A DNA stretch of 64,000 nt from an uncultured Alphaproteobacteria bacterium (GCA_937924895.1 CALEYP010000049.1:12803-76802), one strand, 5' to 3'. Positions 34,801-44,665 are shown, counted from the first letter of the stretch. Numbers and translations are program-made. Notes: generated from the sequence alone by a model not told the origin.

Positions 34801-35883
34801 TTAGGTCGTTTTGGTCAGATCGAGACGGGTCATTTCGGATAGGCGCGATAGGGTTCTATCAAACTCAAAGGCCCATTGGCGCCCTGTATAAAGCTTTGTC
34901 ATATCCGCCTCAGCACTCGCGACGAAAAACCGGCCTCTATCATAAAGCGCATCAACCAACCACATGAAGCGACGTGCCTCATTTTGCAAAGCATCATCAA
35001 GGATAGGCACATTCGTCATAAACAAACCAGAGAATCGGTCTGCCACAGCGATATAATCACGCGCAGCAAGTGGCACCGCACATAAATCAGCGAAGTCACA
35101 AAAGGCAATATTACTCGCAACATCGGGAAATATCACAGCGCGGCCTGCTACTTTTAAAGTGACGGCTTCGCATGCTTCACCCGCCGCAAGACGCATGAAA
35201 TAATGGCGCATATCACTGGCTGTCCGATCATCATGCGGGACAAACCAGCGCGGCATCTCTGCAAGCAACCGCGTCCGCCAATCCTGGCCCTTTGCAATTT
35301 CTTCAACCTGACAGGCCTGTTTTAACTGGTCGATAAAGGGGAGGAAACGGTCACGATGAAGACCATTTAAATACAGCTCATCTGGATGACGGTTTGAGGT
35401 CGCCACAACCGTGATTCCTGTGGCGAATAACGCGTCAAAGAGGCGTTTGAGGATCATCGCATCTGCGATATCACGCACTTCCATCTCGTCAAAACACAAA
35501 ATCTTTGGACCAGAGGCGAGCAAGCTTGCCGCCTCTGCGACAGGATCATCCCCGCCTTTTTGACGACAAGATGTCATCACATCATGGGCTTCGACCATAA
35601 AATCATGGAAATGGAGGCGTTTCGCCCTGCCTGCTGGGAGCGCTTGATAGAACAAATCCATCAGCATGGTTTTGCCACGTCCCACACCGCCATACATATA
35701 CAGGCCCTGTGGCGCTGGCGGCTTGTGACCAGTTACTTTCTGCCAAAGAGATGGTTTTTGACTTGAGGCTAGTAGGCGATGATATAATGCCTCTAATTGC
35801 GTCATCATATGACGCTGGCCAGAATCCGCTTGGATCTGGCCAGTATCGCATGCCATGTCATAGGCAGTAAGGGGACTAGCCAC
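34801..35883 (-). CDS. zapE: AFG1/ZapE family ATPase
   Basis: A 360-residue AAA-type ATPase. Walker A is GLYMYGGVGRGKTMLMDLFY, followed by RLHFHDFMVEAH; Walker B is ILCFDEMEVRDIADAMIL, then VATSNRHPDELYLNGLHR and FLPFIDQL, the family signature. E. coli ZapE acts at the division ring, while the mitochondrial relative AFG1/LACE1 helps turn over respiratory subunits. The start is a GTG 1 base after the sdhB stop, so it is probably translated with the sdh operon. Its place between sdhB and mdh recurs in Alphaproteobacteria and suggests a respiratory link. Confidence 0.9.
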   Translation of the reverse strand: MASPLTAYDMACDTGQIQADSGQRHMMTQLEALYHRLLASSQKPSLWQKVTGHKPPAPQGLYMYGGVGRGKTMLMDLFYQALPAGRAKRLHFHDFMVEAHDVMTSCRQKGGDDPVAEAASLLASGPKILCFDEMEVRDIADAMILKRLFDALFATGITVVATSNRHPDELYLNGLHRDRFLPFIDQLKQACQVEEIAKGQDWRTRLLAEMPRWFVPHDDRTASDMRHYFMRLAAGEACEAVTLKVAGRAVIFPDVASNIAFCDFADLCAVPLAARDYIAVADRFSGLFMTNVPILDDALQNEARRFMWLVDALYDRGRFFVASAEADMTKLYTGRQWAFEFDRTLSRLSEMTRLDLTKTT

Positions 35884-35884
35884 C

Positions 35885-36667
35885 TTAACCCTGACGTTCG
35901 ACCATTAATTTCTTAATCTCGCCGATCGCCTTACCTGGGTTCAACCCCTTCGGACATGTCTGGGCACAATTCATAATGGTATGACAACGATAGAGACGGA
36001 ACGGATCTTCCAACGCATCCAAGCGTTCGCCTGTATGCTCATCACGGGTATCTGCAATCCAGCGATAAGCCTGCAACAAAACAGCAGGGCCTAAATAGCG
36101 GTCACCATTCCACCAGTAAGATGGGCAAGATGTTGTGCAGCTGAAGCACAGCACACATTCCCACAAGCCATCTAATTCTGCGCGCTCTTCCGGAGACTGC
36201 TTACGCTCTTTGCCTTCTGGGGCAGGTGTCTCAGACTTTAACCAAGGCTGGATAGAGGTGAGCTGCGCATAAGCATGGCTAAGATCAGGCACCAAATCCT
36301 TAACCACAGGCATATGCGGCAACGGATAAATCGCCACATCACCTTTGACATCCTCAATCGATTTCAAACAAGCCAGCGTATTACGACCATCAATATTCAT
36401 CGAGCATGACCCGCAAATGCCTTCACGGCATGAACGGCGGAAGGTCACCGATGAATCAACTTCATTTTTAATCTTGATCAACGCATCCAGCACCATCGGA
36501 CCACAGCTATCCATATCCACCTCAAATGTATCAAGACGGGGATTGCTATCATCATCTGGTGACCAGCGATAAATCTGGAAGGTTTTCACATTTGTCGCGC
36601 CTTCAGGTGCCGGGTGGTGTGCGCCTTTTACCGGCTTTGAATTTTGCGGCAGAGTAAATTGTGCCAT
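35885..36667 (-). CDS. sdhB: Succinate dehydrogenase iron-sulfur subunit
   Basis: A 260-residue subunit carrying three Fe-S clusters. The [2Fe-2S] ligands are in CREGICGSCSMNIDGRNTLAC as CxxxxCxxC plus a distal C; the [4Fe-4S] motif is CVLCFSCTTSCPSYWW and the [3Fe-4S] motif lies in CHTIMNCAQTCPKGLNP. It passes electrons from SdhA flavin to ubiquinone. Its place after sdhA is standard. Confidence 0.97.
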   Translation of the reverse strand: MAQFTLPQNSKPVKGAHHPAPEGATNVKTFQIYRWSPDDDSNPRLDTFEVDMDSCGPMVLDALIKIKNEVDSSVTFRRSCREGICGSCSMNIDGRNTLACLKSIEDVKGDVAIYPLPHMPVVKDLVPDLSHAYAQLTSIQPWLKSETPAPEGKERKQSPEERAELDGLWECVLCFSCTTSCPSYWWNGDRYLGPAVLLQAYRWIADTRDEHTGERLDALEDPFRLYRCHTIMNCAQTCPKGLNPGKAIGEIKKLMVERQG

Positions 36668-36694
36668 GGCCCTACTTTCCTTCTTCTCAGCTGA

Positions 36695-38485
36695 TTAATA
36701 GACACGTGCCACTGGGGGAACGGGCTCAACTTCATTGGTCAATGTCGTCATTGTCACGTCAGTATACATGGTCTCTGATTCATTCTTATCATTGAGCCAC
36801 ATCACTGTGTGTTTCATCCAATTCTCATCATCACGCTCTGTGAAATCTTCATGCGCATGAGCGCCACGTGATTCTTTGCGCTGTTCGGCTGAGCGAATTG
36901 TGACCAAGGCTTGGCTCATGAGGTTTTCAAGCTCGAGTGATTCAATCAAATCCGTGTTCCAGACGAGTGATCGGTCTGTAATACCAACTGATGAGATCTG
37001 TGCGGCGATTTCATCCATTTGCTTCACACCATCGGCCAAAGATTCGCCGGACCGGAAGACAGCGGCATAACGCTGCATGGCCTGCTGCATTTCGAGGCGC
37101 AAAGCACCCACGTGAATGTCACCCTTGGCATGGCGTGCCCGATCCAAACGCTCAAGTGCCATCTCTGTTGAATCACCTGTGAGAGGCGCATGTTTTGCCC
37201 CTGGTGTTAGCACGTCAGCGGCGCGATGTGCAGCAGCGCGACCAAAGACCACAATATCAAGCAATGAGTTTGTACCAAGGCGATTCGCCCCGTGAACAGA
37301 GACACACGCTGCTTCGCCAATCGCCATAAGGCCTTGGGCGACACGCTTTGGGTCATCCTTGGTTGGTGACAACACTTCACCGTGGTAATTAGTCGGGATA
37401 CCACCCATATTGTAATGCACTGTTGGCAAGACAGGGATCGGCTCTTTTGTTACGTCAACACCACAGAAAATCTTCGCTGTCTCAGTAATACCAGGGAGGC
37501 GCTCATGCAACGTCGCAGGATCGATATGCTCTAGATGAAGCATGATATGATCCTTATTCGGACCAACACCGCGCCCCTCATTGATTTCCATTGTCATCGC
37601 GCGGCTCACCACATCGCGGCTGGCCAAATCTTTAGCTGTTGGGGCATAGCGTTCCATAAAACGCTCGCCTTCTGAATTGGTGAGATACCCCCCTTCGCCG
37701 CGGGCCCCTTCCGTAATCAGAACCCCTGCGCCATAGACACCTGTTGGGTGGAACTGGACAAATTCCATATCTTGCAAAGGCAAGCCGGCGCGCAGTGCCA
37801 TGGCATTCCCATCACCGGTACAGGTATGGGCAGATGTACATGAGAAGTAAACGCGGCCATAACCACCAGTGGCTAGTACCGTGCGCTGACCCAAGAAACG
37901 GTGGATAGAACCATCTTCCATTGACAAAGCAAGGATACCACGACAGCTGCCATCATCATCCATAATGAGGTCGATGGCATAATATTCGACAAAAAACTCT
38001 GCTGAGTGACGCAAACATTGCTGATAAAGCGTATGCAAAATCGCATGGCCGGTACGGTCAGCGGCGGCACAAGCGCGGCGTGCCATTGATTGGCCATGGT
38101 TCAATGTGTGACCACCAAATGGACGCTGATAAATATTGCCTTCTTCGGTGCGCGAGAATGGGACACCAAAATGTTCCAATTCAATCACTGACGGAATCGC
38201 TTCCCGGCACATATATTCAATCGCGTCTTGGTCACCCAACCAATCTGAGCCTTTGACAGTATCATACATATGGAAGCGCCAATTATCGCCTTCACCCATA
38301 TTATTCAATGCGGCCCCAATCCCACCTTGGGCGGCCACAGTGTGTGATCTAGTCGGAAAGACTTTGGTGATACACGCAGTCCGCAAACCAGATGTTGCCA
38401 TACCCAGTGTCGCCCGCAAACCTGCGCCACCAGCCCCTACAACTACAACATCATAATGATGGTCTGTGATTTCATATGCGCTCAT
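36695..38485 (-). CDS. sdhA: Succinate dehydrogenase flavoprotein subunit
   Basis: A 596-residue catalytic subunit. FAD binding is seen in VVVVGAGGAGLRATLGMA; the histidine in RSHTVAAQGGIGAALNN is the site of covalent FAD attachment. Substrate-site segments include HPTGVYGAGVLITEGARGEGG and VHGANRLGTNSLLDIVVFGR. It oxidises succinate to fumarate on the cytoplasmic side of the membrane as part of complex II. Confidence 0.98.
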   Translation of the reverse strand: MSAYEITDHHYDVVVVGAGGAGLRATLGMATSGLRTACITKVFPTRSHTVAAQGGIGAALNNMGEGDNWRFHMYDTVKGSDWLGDQDAIEYMCREAIPSVIELEHFGVPFSRTEEGNIYQRPFGGHTLNHGQSMARRACAAADRTGHAILHTLYQQCLRHSAEFFVEYYAIDLIMDDDGSCRGILALSMEDGSIHRFLGQRTVLATGGYGRVYFSCTSAHTCTGDGNAMALRAGLPLQDMEFVQFHPTGVYGAGVLITEGARGEGGYLTNSEGERFMERYAPTAKDLASRDVVSRAMTMEINEGRGVGPNKDHIMLHLEHIDPATLHERLPGITETAKIFCGVDVTKEPIPVLPTVHYNMGGIPTNYHGEVLSPTKDDPKRVAQGLMAIGEAACVSVHGANRLGTNSLLDIVVFGRAAAHRAADVLTPGAKHAPLTGDSTEMALERLDRARHAKGDIHVGALRLEMQQAMQRYAAVFRSGESLADGVKQMDEIAAQISSVGITDRSLVWNTDLIESLELENLMSQALVTIRSAEQRKESRGAHAHEDFTERDDENWMKHTVMWLNDKNESETMYTDVTMTTLTNEVEPVPPVARVY

Positions 38486-38549
38486 AAGAGAACCCCTTAT
38501 TTCTAATACTATGCGTTAGCCGGACCCCACACTCAGTCTGATTTAAGAC

Positions 38550-38936
38550 CTAGAGCGCAACTTTTAAAATAGAGACAATTGATAAAACGGCCAGTGCAAA
38601 ACTGATCATTTTTACCGTAATGATAAGGCCCATTCTCGCGCCTTCATTGCTCACATAATCTTCGATGACAACCTGCAAGCCTAAGGCGGCATGGAAAAAC
38701 CCAACTAGCACCAATAACAGTAACAATGTGGCGGCTAGTGGATTGGCCATCAAATCAATGGCGCCTTGGTAATCAAGCATACCAATTTGAGCGACCAAAA
38801 TGAGCGAGGCAACCATGATTGGCACCATGGCGATGGCGGTTAATCTCTGATGCCACCAATGAGACAAGCCTGATTTGGCAGAGCCTAGCCCACGAACGCG
38901 AGCAAGAGGGGTTTGCATTGAGTGTGTCTGTTTCAT
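38550..38936 (-). CDS. sdhD: Succinate dehydrogenase membrane anchor subunit D
   Basis: A 128-residue protein with three predicted membrane helices. The conserved N-terminal GLGSAKSGLSHWWHQRLTAI precedes helix one, and the second helix carries FFHAALGLQVVIEDYV, whose histidine is the likely haem b ligand. It anchors SdhAB and forms part of the quinone site with SdhC. Confidence 0.92.
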   Translation of the reverse strand: MKQTHSMQTPLARVRGLGSAKSGLSHWWHQRLTAIAMVPIMVASLILVAQIGMLDYQGAIDLMANPLAATLLLLLVLVGFFHAALGLQVVIEDYVSNEGARMGLIITVKMISFALAVLSIVSILKVAL

Positions 38937-38956
38937 CTGCTACTCCACTTGCTGCT

Positions 38957-39340
38957 TTATATGATGGAATATAACGCTGCCCAAAGGGCGGCTGTGAGGA
39001 TAAGGGCGACCGCAATGGTAATCTTACCAGACCGATAGACCTGTTCAATTTCCAGCCCTTGGCCTCTATCCCAGTTGAGATGACGTATGCCATTACACAT
39101 GTGATAGAAGAGAGCGGCTGAATAACCGAAAAGAACAAGCTGACCCAACGGGTGCCCCACAACCATCATAGCAAAAGCAAAGCTCTGCGGGCCGTAGGCT
39201 AACGCCACAAGCCATGCTGTTAGCAAAATGGTTCCTGAAGCGAGAATCACGCCTGTCATACGATGTGTGATTGACATCACAGCTGGCAATGGCAAGCGAT
39301 AAACTTGAAGGTGGGGTGATAAAGGCCGTGCCTTACCCAT
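38957..39340 (-). CDS. sdhC: Succinate dehydrogenase cytochrome b556 subunit
   Basis: A 127-residue membrane subunit. RPLSPHLQVYRLPLPAVMSI and THRMTGVILASG form the conserved entry, and HMCNGIRHLNWDRG holds the haem histidine region. Three membrane helices are predicted. I chose ATG 39340, with a GGAGGA site 7 bases upstream; the open frame runs to 39442 without conservation. It is the first gene of the sdhCDAB operon. Confidence 0.92.
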   Translation of the reverse strand: MGKARPLSPHLQVYRLPLPAVMSITHRMTGVILASGTILLTAWLVALAYGPQSFAFAMMVVGHPLGQLVLFGYSAALFYHMCNGIRHLNWDRGQGLEIEQVYRSGKITIAVALILTAALWAALYSII

Positions 39341-39502
39341 GAGCTTATCCTCCGATATATGTCTGGATAATTTCCTACTTTGAGCCGCTTTAAAGCACAA
39401 ATCGGATAAAATATCAATCAAATGGCGTGTAGTTTTTGACAAAATAGGATAGGTTTTGCCTTATTTGGAAAAGTTTACTCCCTTTTTGACAAGCGTCTTT
39501 CT

Positions 39503-40333
39503 ATGATTTTATCAATCCAATCTGATGTCTTACATGGTGTTGTCGGCCAGCAAGCCGCCAAACCTCTTTATCAGGGGGCAGGCTTTCAGCTTGGGGCCAT
39601 TGATACGGTGACAATGGCTGCTCATCCTGGTTTTGGCACCACACACCGGCTCATTATGCCGCCAGAGGATATGGCAGCGCTGTTATCTGAATGTGACCAC
39701 CTCCTGCCATCAGGAGCGCTGACGGCCTTGCATATTGGCTATTTGGGAAGCGCCGCGCAAATTGATGTGATCACACCGTTTATCAAGGCGCAACGGGCCG
39801 CTAATCCCCACCTATCTGTTCTGATTGACCCGGTATTTGGGGATGGGGGACGCACCTATGTTGCTGATGATATTATCCAGCATATGACAGAGACGCTCTT
39901 GCCATTGGCGACATTACTGACGCCCAATCACTTTGAAGCCTCCTATCTTGCTGGCCGGCGCTTAACTGATGAAGAAGATATTGAACAGCTCTATCGCCAG
40001 CTTGGTGTGCCCTCTTTATGTGTCACAGGCCTGACCGATGAGGCGCATATGATGGTGACAGATTGCCTCTTTACGACCTCAGGGGTGGTGAGTGTGTCTC
40101 ATCGCGCCCAGCCACACGGCATTTCAGGTGCAGGCGATGCCTTTGCCGCAATGCTTCATTGTTTCTTGTTACGCGGCGCTAGCGCGGATGTGGCGCTTCA
40201 TCAAACCAGCCATCTGATCAATCAAATGGTCACAGATAGCAAAAGCCCATCGACCTTAGAGATGGCCAATGGGCTTCATTCATTTCAAGATGTAATAGGC
40301 TCAGATCTTAGCGACCTGACACACCACGGCTAA
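39503..40333 (+). CDS. pdxY: Pyridoxal kinase-like protein
   Basis: A 276-residue ribokinase-fold protein of the PdxY/PdxK group, which phosphorylates pyridoxal for the salvage of pyridoxal phosphate. It starts ILSIQSDVLHGVVGQQAA, and has TALHIGYLGSAAQ, VLIDPVFGDGG, LLTPNHFEASYLAG and the catalytic GISGAGDAFAAML anion hole. It is divergent from sdhC, and its last 26 bases overlap the convergent asd gene. The start has no clear ribosome binding site. PdxY rather than PdxK is a judgement from overall look. Confidence 0.82.
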   Translation: MILSIQSDVLHGVVGQQAAKPLYQGAGFQLGAIDTVTMAAHPGFGTTHRLIMPPEDMAALLSECDHLLPSGALTALHIGYLGSAAQIDVITPFIKAQRAANPHLSVLIDPVFGDGGRTYVADDIIQHMTETLLPLATLLTPNHFEASYLAGRRLTDEEDIEQLYRQLGVPSLCVTGLTDEAHMMVTDCLFTTSGVVSVSHRAQPHGISGAGDAFAAMLHCFLLRGASADVALHQTSHLINQMVTDSKSPSTLEMANGLHSFQDVIGSDLSDLTHHG

Positions 40334-41342
40334 CGACAAGCTCTGCAATCTGGACAGAGTTCAAAGCAGCGCCCTTACGCAAATTATCAGACACACACCA
40401 GAACACGACGCCATTCGGCACAGACGGGTCACGGCGGATGCGGCTAATGAAAACAGCATCTTCACCGGCACATTCTACCGGTGTGACATAGCCCTCATTG
40501 GCGCGGTGGTCGATCACGCTAATCCCATCTGTTTCACGCAGCATTTCACGCAATTCAGCTTCATCAAATGGCTTATCCATCTCAACAAAGACAGCCTCAG
40601 AGTGACCAATAAAGACAGGGATACGCACACAATGCGCAATCACCTCAATGGCCGGGTCCAAAATCTTTTTGGTCTCAGCGCGCATTTTCCATTCTTCTTT
40701 GGTGAACCCATCATCAAGGAACACATCAATATGCGGAATCGCGTTAAAGGCGATTTGCTTTGTGAATTTCTCAGGCTTGACCTCATCATTCACAAAAATA
40801 CCTTTGGTCTGAGAGAACAGCTCTTCCATCCCCGCTTGGCCAGCGCCAGAGGTTGCCTGATAGGTTGATGTCACCACACGCTTAATGGAATAGGCATCAT
40901 GCAATGGCTTCAGCGGCACAACCAATTGGGCGGTTGAACAATTGGGGTTGGCAATGATATTGCGGCCCCCATTCTCACGCAAACAATCGTGAACGGTATC
41001 TGGGTTCACTTCTGGCACAATCAATGGCACATCATCATCCATCCGGAAAGCAGATGAATTATCAATCACAATACAGCCTGCCTCGCCTGCTTTTGGGCCA
41101 AAGGCTTTCGCCGTATCACCACCAGCAGAAAAAAGCGCGATATCAGCTTGGTTGAAATCAAAGCTATCAAGCGACTGTACTTTGAGTACGTCATCATCAC
41201 CATAAGAAACTTCGCGCCCTGCTGATTTCGAGCTGGCGAGCGCAAAGATCTCATCTGCTGGAAAGTCGCGCTCTGCCAATGTCTTCAGCATCTCACGACC
41301 AACCGCACCAGTGGCGCCTGCCACAGCAATTTTATATCCCAT
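40308..41342 (-). CDS. asd: Aspartate-semialdehyde dehydrogenase
   Basis: A 344-residue enzyme that reduces aspartyl phosphate to the semialdehyde for lysine, methionine and threonine. It has KIAVAGATGAVGREMLKTL (NADP site), the catalytic cysteine in NPNCSTAQLVVPLKPLH, TYQATSGAGQAGMEEL and the histidine in RIPVFIGHSEAVFVE. It is the last gene of the leuCDB-asd block and overlaps pdxY tail to tail by 26 bases. Confidence 0.96.
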   Translation of the reverse strand: MGYKIAVAGATGAVGREMLKTLAERDFPADEIFALASSKSAGREVSYGDDDVLKVQSLDSFDFNQADIALFSAGGDTAKAFGPKAGEAGCIVIDNSSAFRMDDDVPLIVPEVNPDTVHDCLRENGGRNIIANPNCSTAQLVVPLKPLHDAYSIKRVVTSTYQATSGAGQAGMEELFSQTKGIFVNDEVKPEKFTKQIAFNAIPHIDVFLDDGFTKEEWKMRAETKKILDPAIEVIAHCVRIPVFIGHSEAVFVEMDKPFDEAELREMLRETDGISVIDHRANEGYVTPVECAGEDAVFISRIRRDPSVPNGVVFWCVSDNLRKGAALNSVQIAELVVSRGVSGR

Positions 41343-41370
41343 AATCTTATCTTTCTCTTATCAGCAGGTA

Positions 41371-42489
41371 CTAGCGTGCCAATTCATTCAAAGCTGCGAT
41401 CACAGCATCTGTCATGCCATCTGTGCCAACCTGTTCACAACCAGGGGCCATGATGTCACCGGTCCGCTTACCAGATGCCAGGGCTTGTGACACGGCCTGT
41501 TCGACCAAATCAGCTTCTGCACCTTGATTAAAGCTATAGCGAAGCATCATCGCAAAGCTCAAAAACTGTGCCAAAGGATTGGCTAGATTTTGGCCCGCAA
41601 TATCAGGGGCTGACCCATGGACTGGCTCATACATCGCTTTGCGCATGCCTGTGGCTTCATCTGTCGCGCCCAATGAGGCTGATGGCAACATACCAAGTGA
41701 GCCTGTCAGCATCGCCGCACAATCAGATAGCAAATCACCAAACAAGTTATCAGTGACAATCACATCAAACTGTTTGGGGTTACGCACAAGCTGCATGGCG
41801 CAATTATCGGCAAACATATGACCCAATGTCACACCTTCGCCCTCAGCTTCATGAAGCGCAGTCATCACTTCTTTCCAGAGAACACCAGAATGCATCACAT
41901 TTGATTTTTCAACAGACATTAATTTGCCATCACGCTTACGCGCCAAATCAAGACCAACACGGCCAATACGCTCAATCTCTGCGGTTGTATAAAGATTTGT
42001 ATCAAAGCCCTTCTTTGACCCATCAGGCAATGTCTCAATGCCACGTGGCTCAGCGAAATAGGACCCGCCTGTTAGCTCACGCAAGATCATAATATCAAGG
42101 CCAGACACCACATCAGGCTTCAATGTTGAAGCTTCAACCAAAGGTGGGAACACCATCGCTGGACGTAGATTGGCAAATAGTTCCATTTCCTTGCGCAAGG
42201 CCAACAGACCACGCTCTGGCTTTAACTCAAAGGGAAGTTCGTCATATTGCGGGCCACCGACAGCGCCAAACAAGACCGCATCCATCCCCATAGCATCCGC
42301 CAATGTCTCATCTTTAAGAGGCGTGCCATAGGCATCATAGGCCGCACCACCAACTTCATCTTCGGTGATATCAAAATCAAGTGAGCGATATTTTGCGAGC
42401 CAATCAATCACTTTGATATTGGCGGCCATCACTTCTTTCCCGATACCGTCACCAGGCAAAATCATCACTTTGCGATTTGATCCCATCAT
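41371..42489 (-). CDS. leuB: 3-isopropylmalate dehydrogenase
   Basis: A 372-residue decarboxylating dehydrogenase of leucine synthesis. Features: MILPGDGIGKEVMAANIKVI, GAVGGPQYDELP, LFANLRPAMVFPPLVEAS, LRELTGGSYFAEPRG, and the metal and NAD region DNLFGDLLSDCAAMLTGSLG with YEPVHGSAPDIAGQNLANPL. Two adjacent ATGs open the gene; either may be used. A terminator lies between leuD and leuB. Confidence 0.96.
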   Translation of the reverse strand: MMGSNRKVMILPGDGIGKEVMAANIKVIDWLAKYRSLDFDITEDEVGGAAYDAYGTPLKDETLADAMGMDAVLFGAVGGPQYDELPFELKPERGLLALRKEMELFANLRPAMVFPPLVEASTLKPDVVSGLDIMILRELTGGSYFAEPRGIETLPDGSKKGFDTNLYTTAEIERIGRVGLDLARKRDGKLMSVEKSNVMHSGVLWKEVMTALHEAEGEGVTLGHMFADNCAMQLVRNPKQFDVIVTDNLFGDLLSDCAAMLTGSLGMLPSASLGATDEATGMRKAMYEPVHGSAPDIAGQNLANPLAQFLSFAMMLRYSFNQGAEADLVEQAVSQALASGKRTGDIMAPGCEQVGTDGMTDAVIAALNELAR

Positions 42490-42524
42490 CCTATCCTTTT
42501 ATCTTATCTTAGCTTTGAAAAAGC

Positions 42525-42553
42525 AAAGGGGCGTGTCTGTGACAGGCCCCTTT
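42525..42553 (-). terminator. Terminator-like hairpin between leuD and leuB
   Basis: aaaggggc (42525-42532) and gccccttt (42546-42553) pair over 8 bases with a 13-base loop. On the minus strand it is followed by a T-rich stretch (gctttttc). It lies downstream of leuD and may reduce leuB-asd read-through. Confidence 0.6.
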
Positions 42554-42586
42554 TACCACTATATATGTTGCGGCGGGTATCCCGTC

Positions 42587-43192
42587 TTAGAGCCATGGAT
42601 GAGACTGTTTACGACCCGTCTCATAGCTTTCAATTTTTGCAGATTTCTCTAGCGTGAGGCCAATATCATCCAACCCATCAAGCAGACATTGCTTGCGGAA
42701 CGGGTCAATTTCAAACGAAATAACGGGACCATTTGGCCGTGTGATGGTCTGGGCTTCCAAATCAATTGAGAGATTTGGATTTTCAGCATCACGGGCATCT
42801 GCCATCAGCGCATCGCGGTCCGCGGCTGACACTATGATTGGCAAAATGCCATTCTTGAAGCAGTTATTATAGAAAATATCAGCAAAGCTTGTTGAGATAA
42901 CACAGCGCACACCAAAATCGAGCAACGCCCATGGTGCATGTTCCCGTGACGAGCCACAGCCGAAATTATCGCCTGCCACAATGATCTCAGCCCCACGATA
43001 AGCTGGCTGATTCAAGATGAAGTCAGAAATTTCACCACCATCATTGTCGAAGCGCATTTCAAAAAACAGATTAGCGCCTAACCCAGACCGCTTAATTGTC
43101 TTGAGGAACTGCTTTGGGATAATCATATCTGTATCGATATTCATGATATCCATTGGCGCCGCAACACCTGATAATTTATCAAATTTTTGCAT
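42587..43192 (-). CDS. leuD: 3-isopropylmalate dehydratase small subunit
   Basis: A 201-residue swivelling domain that works with LeuC to isomerise 2- to 3-isopropylmalate. Recognised from NIDTDMIIPKQFLKTIKRSG, GDNFGCGSSREHAPWALLDF, ADIFYNNCFKNGILPI and RKQCLLDGLDDIGLTLE. It starts 15 bases after the leuC stop. Confidence 0.96.
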   Translation of the reverse strand: MQKFDKLSGVAAPMDIMNIDTDMIIPKQFLKTIKRSGLGANLFFEMRFDNDGGEISDFILNQPAYRGAEIIVAGDNFGCGSSREHAPWALLDFGVRCVISTSFADIFYNNCFKNGILPIIVSAADRDALMADARDAENPNLSIDLEAQTITRPNGPVISFEIDPFRKQCLLDGLDDIGLTLEKSAKIESYETGRKQSHPWL

Positions 43193-43207
43193 GAGGTGAG
43201 GCCCTTT

Positions 43208-44614
43208 CTATGACAGTTCTCTGACGTCAGTCAGATAGCCTGTAACAGCGGCAGCAACTGCCATTTGAGGGCTCACAAGATGGGTGCGTCCCCCACGACC
43301 TTGGCGCCCTTCAAAATTACGATTTGAGGTTGAGGCACAACGCTCACCTTCTGCCAATTTGTCGGCATTCATCGCCAAACACATGGAACAACCAGGCTCA
43401 CGCCATTCAAAGCCAGCCGCGATGAAAATCTTATCAAGACCTTCTTCTTCTGCCTGTTCTTTGACGAGACCAGACCCTGGCACAACCATCGCCCGCATCC
43501 CCTCAGCCACAGACCGGCCATCTGCGACAGAGGCCGCCGCACGTAAATCTTCAATACGGCTATTTGTACAAGAGCCGATAAAGACAGTATCGACTTTAAT
43601 GTCTGTTAACTTTTGACCCGCTGATAGACCCATATAATCAATGGCACGCTCAATCTTGGCTTTGGTCGCTTGATCGGAAACCTCTGCCGGATTTGGCACA
43701 GCCCCGTCAATTGATAGCGCATCTTCTGGGCTTGTACCCCATGTGACTGTCGGTGCGATCTCTTCTGCTTTCAAGACCACTTCGGTATCATATTGGGCGC
43801 CCGCATCTGATGGCAATGAACGCCACCACGCAACGGCCTTATCCCAATTTTCACCAGTGGGCGACATCGGACGACCTTCAAGATAGGCAATTGTCTTCTC
43901 ATCAGGCGCGATCATACCAGCGCGTGCACCAGCTTCAATGGCCATGTTACAGACGGTCATCCGCCCTTCCATTGATAAATCTTCAATCGCTTTACCAGCA
44001 AATTCAATCACATGGCCAGTCCCGCCTGCGGTACCGATTTTACCAATAATGGCAAGAACGATATCTTTGGCTGTTACGAAATCGCCAACCTCGCCTTCGA
44101 CGGTAATGCGCATATTTTTGGCAGGCTTTTGAATAAGGGTCTGTGTCGCAAGCACGTGCTCCACCTCAGATGTCCCAATCCCAAATGCCAAAGCGCCAAA
44201 CGCCCCATGTGTCGCCGTGTGCGAATCACCACAAACAATTGTCATGCCTGGCTGTGTAAAGCCTTGCTCTGGGCCAATCACGTGAACAATCCCTTGGCGA
44301 ATATCTGTCATCGCGAAATAGGGCACACCAAAATCAGCGGCATTTTTCTCTAATGTTTCAACTTGAATACGTGATTCTTCGTCAGCAATGCCGACACTTC
44401 TATCAGTGGTCGGGACATTATGGTCAGCCACTGCCAATGTGCGGCCTGGCTCTTTGACGGGACGATTCGCGTTACGCAGACCTTCAAAGGCTTGCGGGCT
44501 TGTCACTTCATGAACAAGGTGACGGTCGATATAAATCAAGCCTGTACCATCGTCTGATTGATCAACCAGATGAGCTTGCCAGATTTTATCAAATAATGTT
44601 TGAGGAGCAGACAT
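43208..44614 (-). CDS. leuC: 3-isopropylmalate dehydratase large subunit
   Basis: A 468-residue aconitase-like subunit. It has TLFDKIWQAHLV, YIDRHLVHEVTSPQAFEGLR, GDSHTATHGAFGALAFGIGT and the [4Fe-4S] cysteines in FIGSCTNSRIEDLRAA and EPGCSMCLAMN. I chose ATG 44614, which has a near-perfect AAGGAGGTG site 6 bases upstream; a GTG three codons earlier is part of that site. It is first of leuCDB-asd. Confidence 0.96.
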   Translation of the reverse strand: MSAPQTLFDKIWQAHLVDQSDDGTGLIYIDRHLVHEVTSPQAFEGLRNANRPVKEPGRTLAVADHNVPTTDRSVGIADEESRIQVETLEKNAADFGVPYFAMTDIRQGIVHVIGPEQGFTQPGMTIVCGDSHTATHGAFGALAFGIGTSEVEHVLATQTLIQKPAKNMRITVEGEVGDFVTAKDIVLAIIGKIGTAGGTGHVIEFAGKAIEDLSMEGRMTVCNMAIEAGARAGMIAPDEKTIAYLEGRPMSPTGENWDKAVAWWRSLPSDAGAQYDTEVVLKAEEIAPTVTWGTSPEDALSIDGAVPNPAEVSDQATKAKIERAIDYMGLSAGQKLTDIKVDTVFIGSCTNSRIEDLRAAASVADGRSVAEGMRAMVVPGSGLVKEQAEEEGLDKIFIAAGFEWREPGCSMCLAMNADKLAEGERCASTSNRNFEGRQGRGGRTHLVSPQMAVAAAVTGYLTDVRELS

Positions 44615-44665
44615 ATGGGACACCTCCTTAATTAGGTTTTATCCAAGGGGGTGTCACCTTTTTGT

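Noticed and set aside
39390..39430. FNR-like box (TTGAT-N4-AT) before sdhC
   Set aside because: Only the first half-site matches; the second half is ATTTT rather than ATCAA.
39341..39442. Longer sdhC start at 39442
   Set aside because: The 34 extra residues are unconserved and ATG 39340 has an ideal ribosome binding site.
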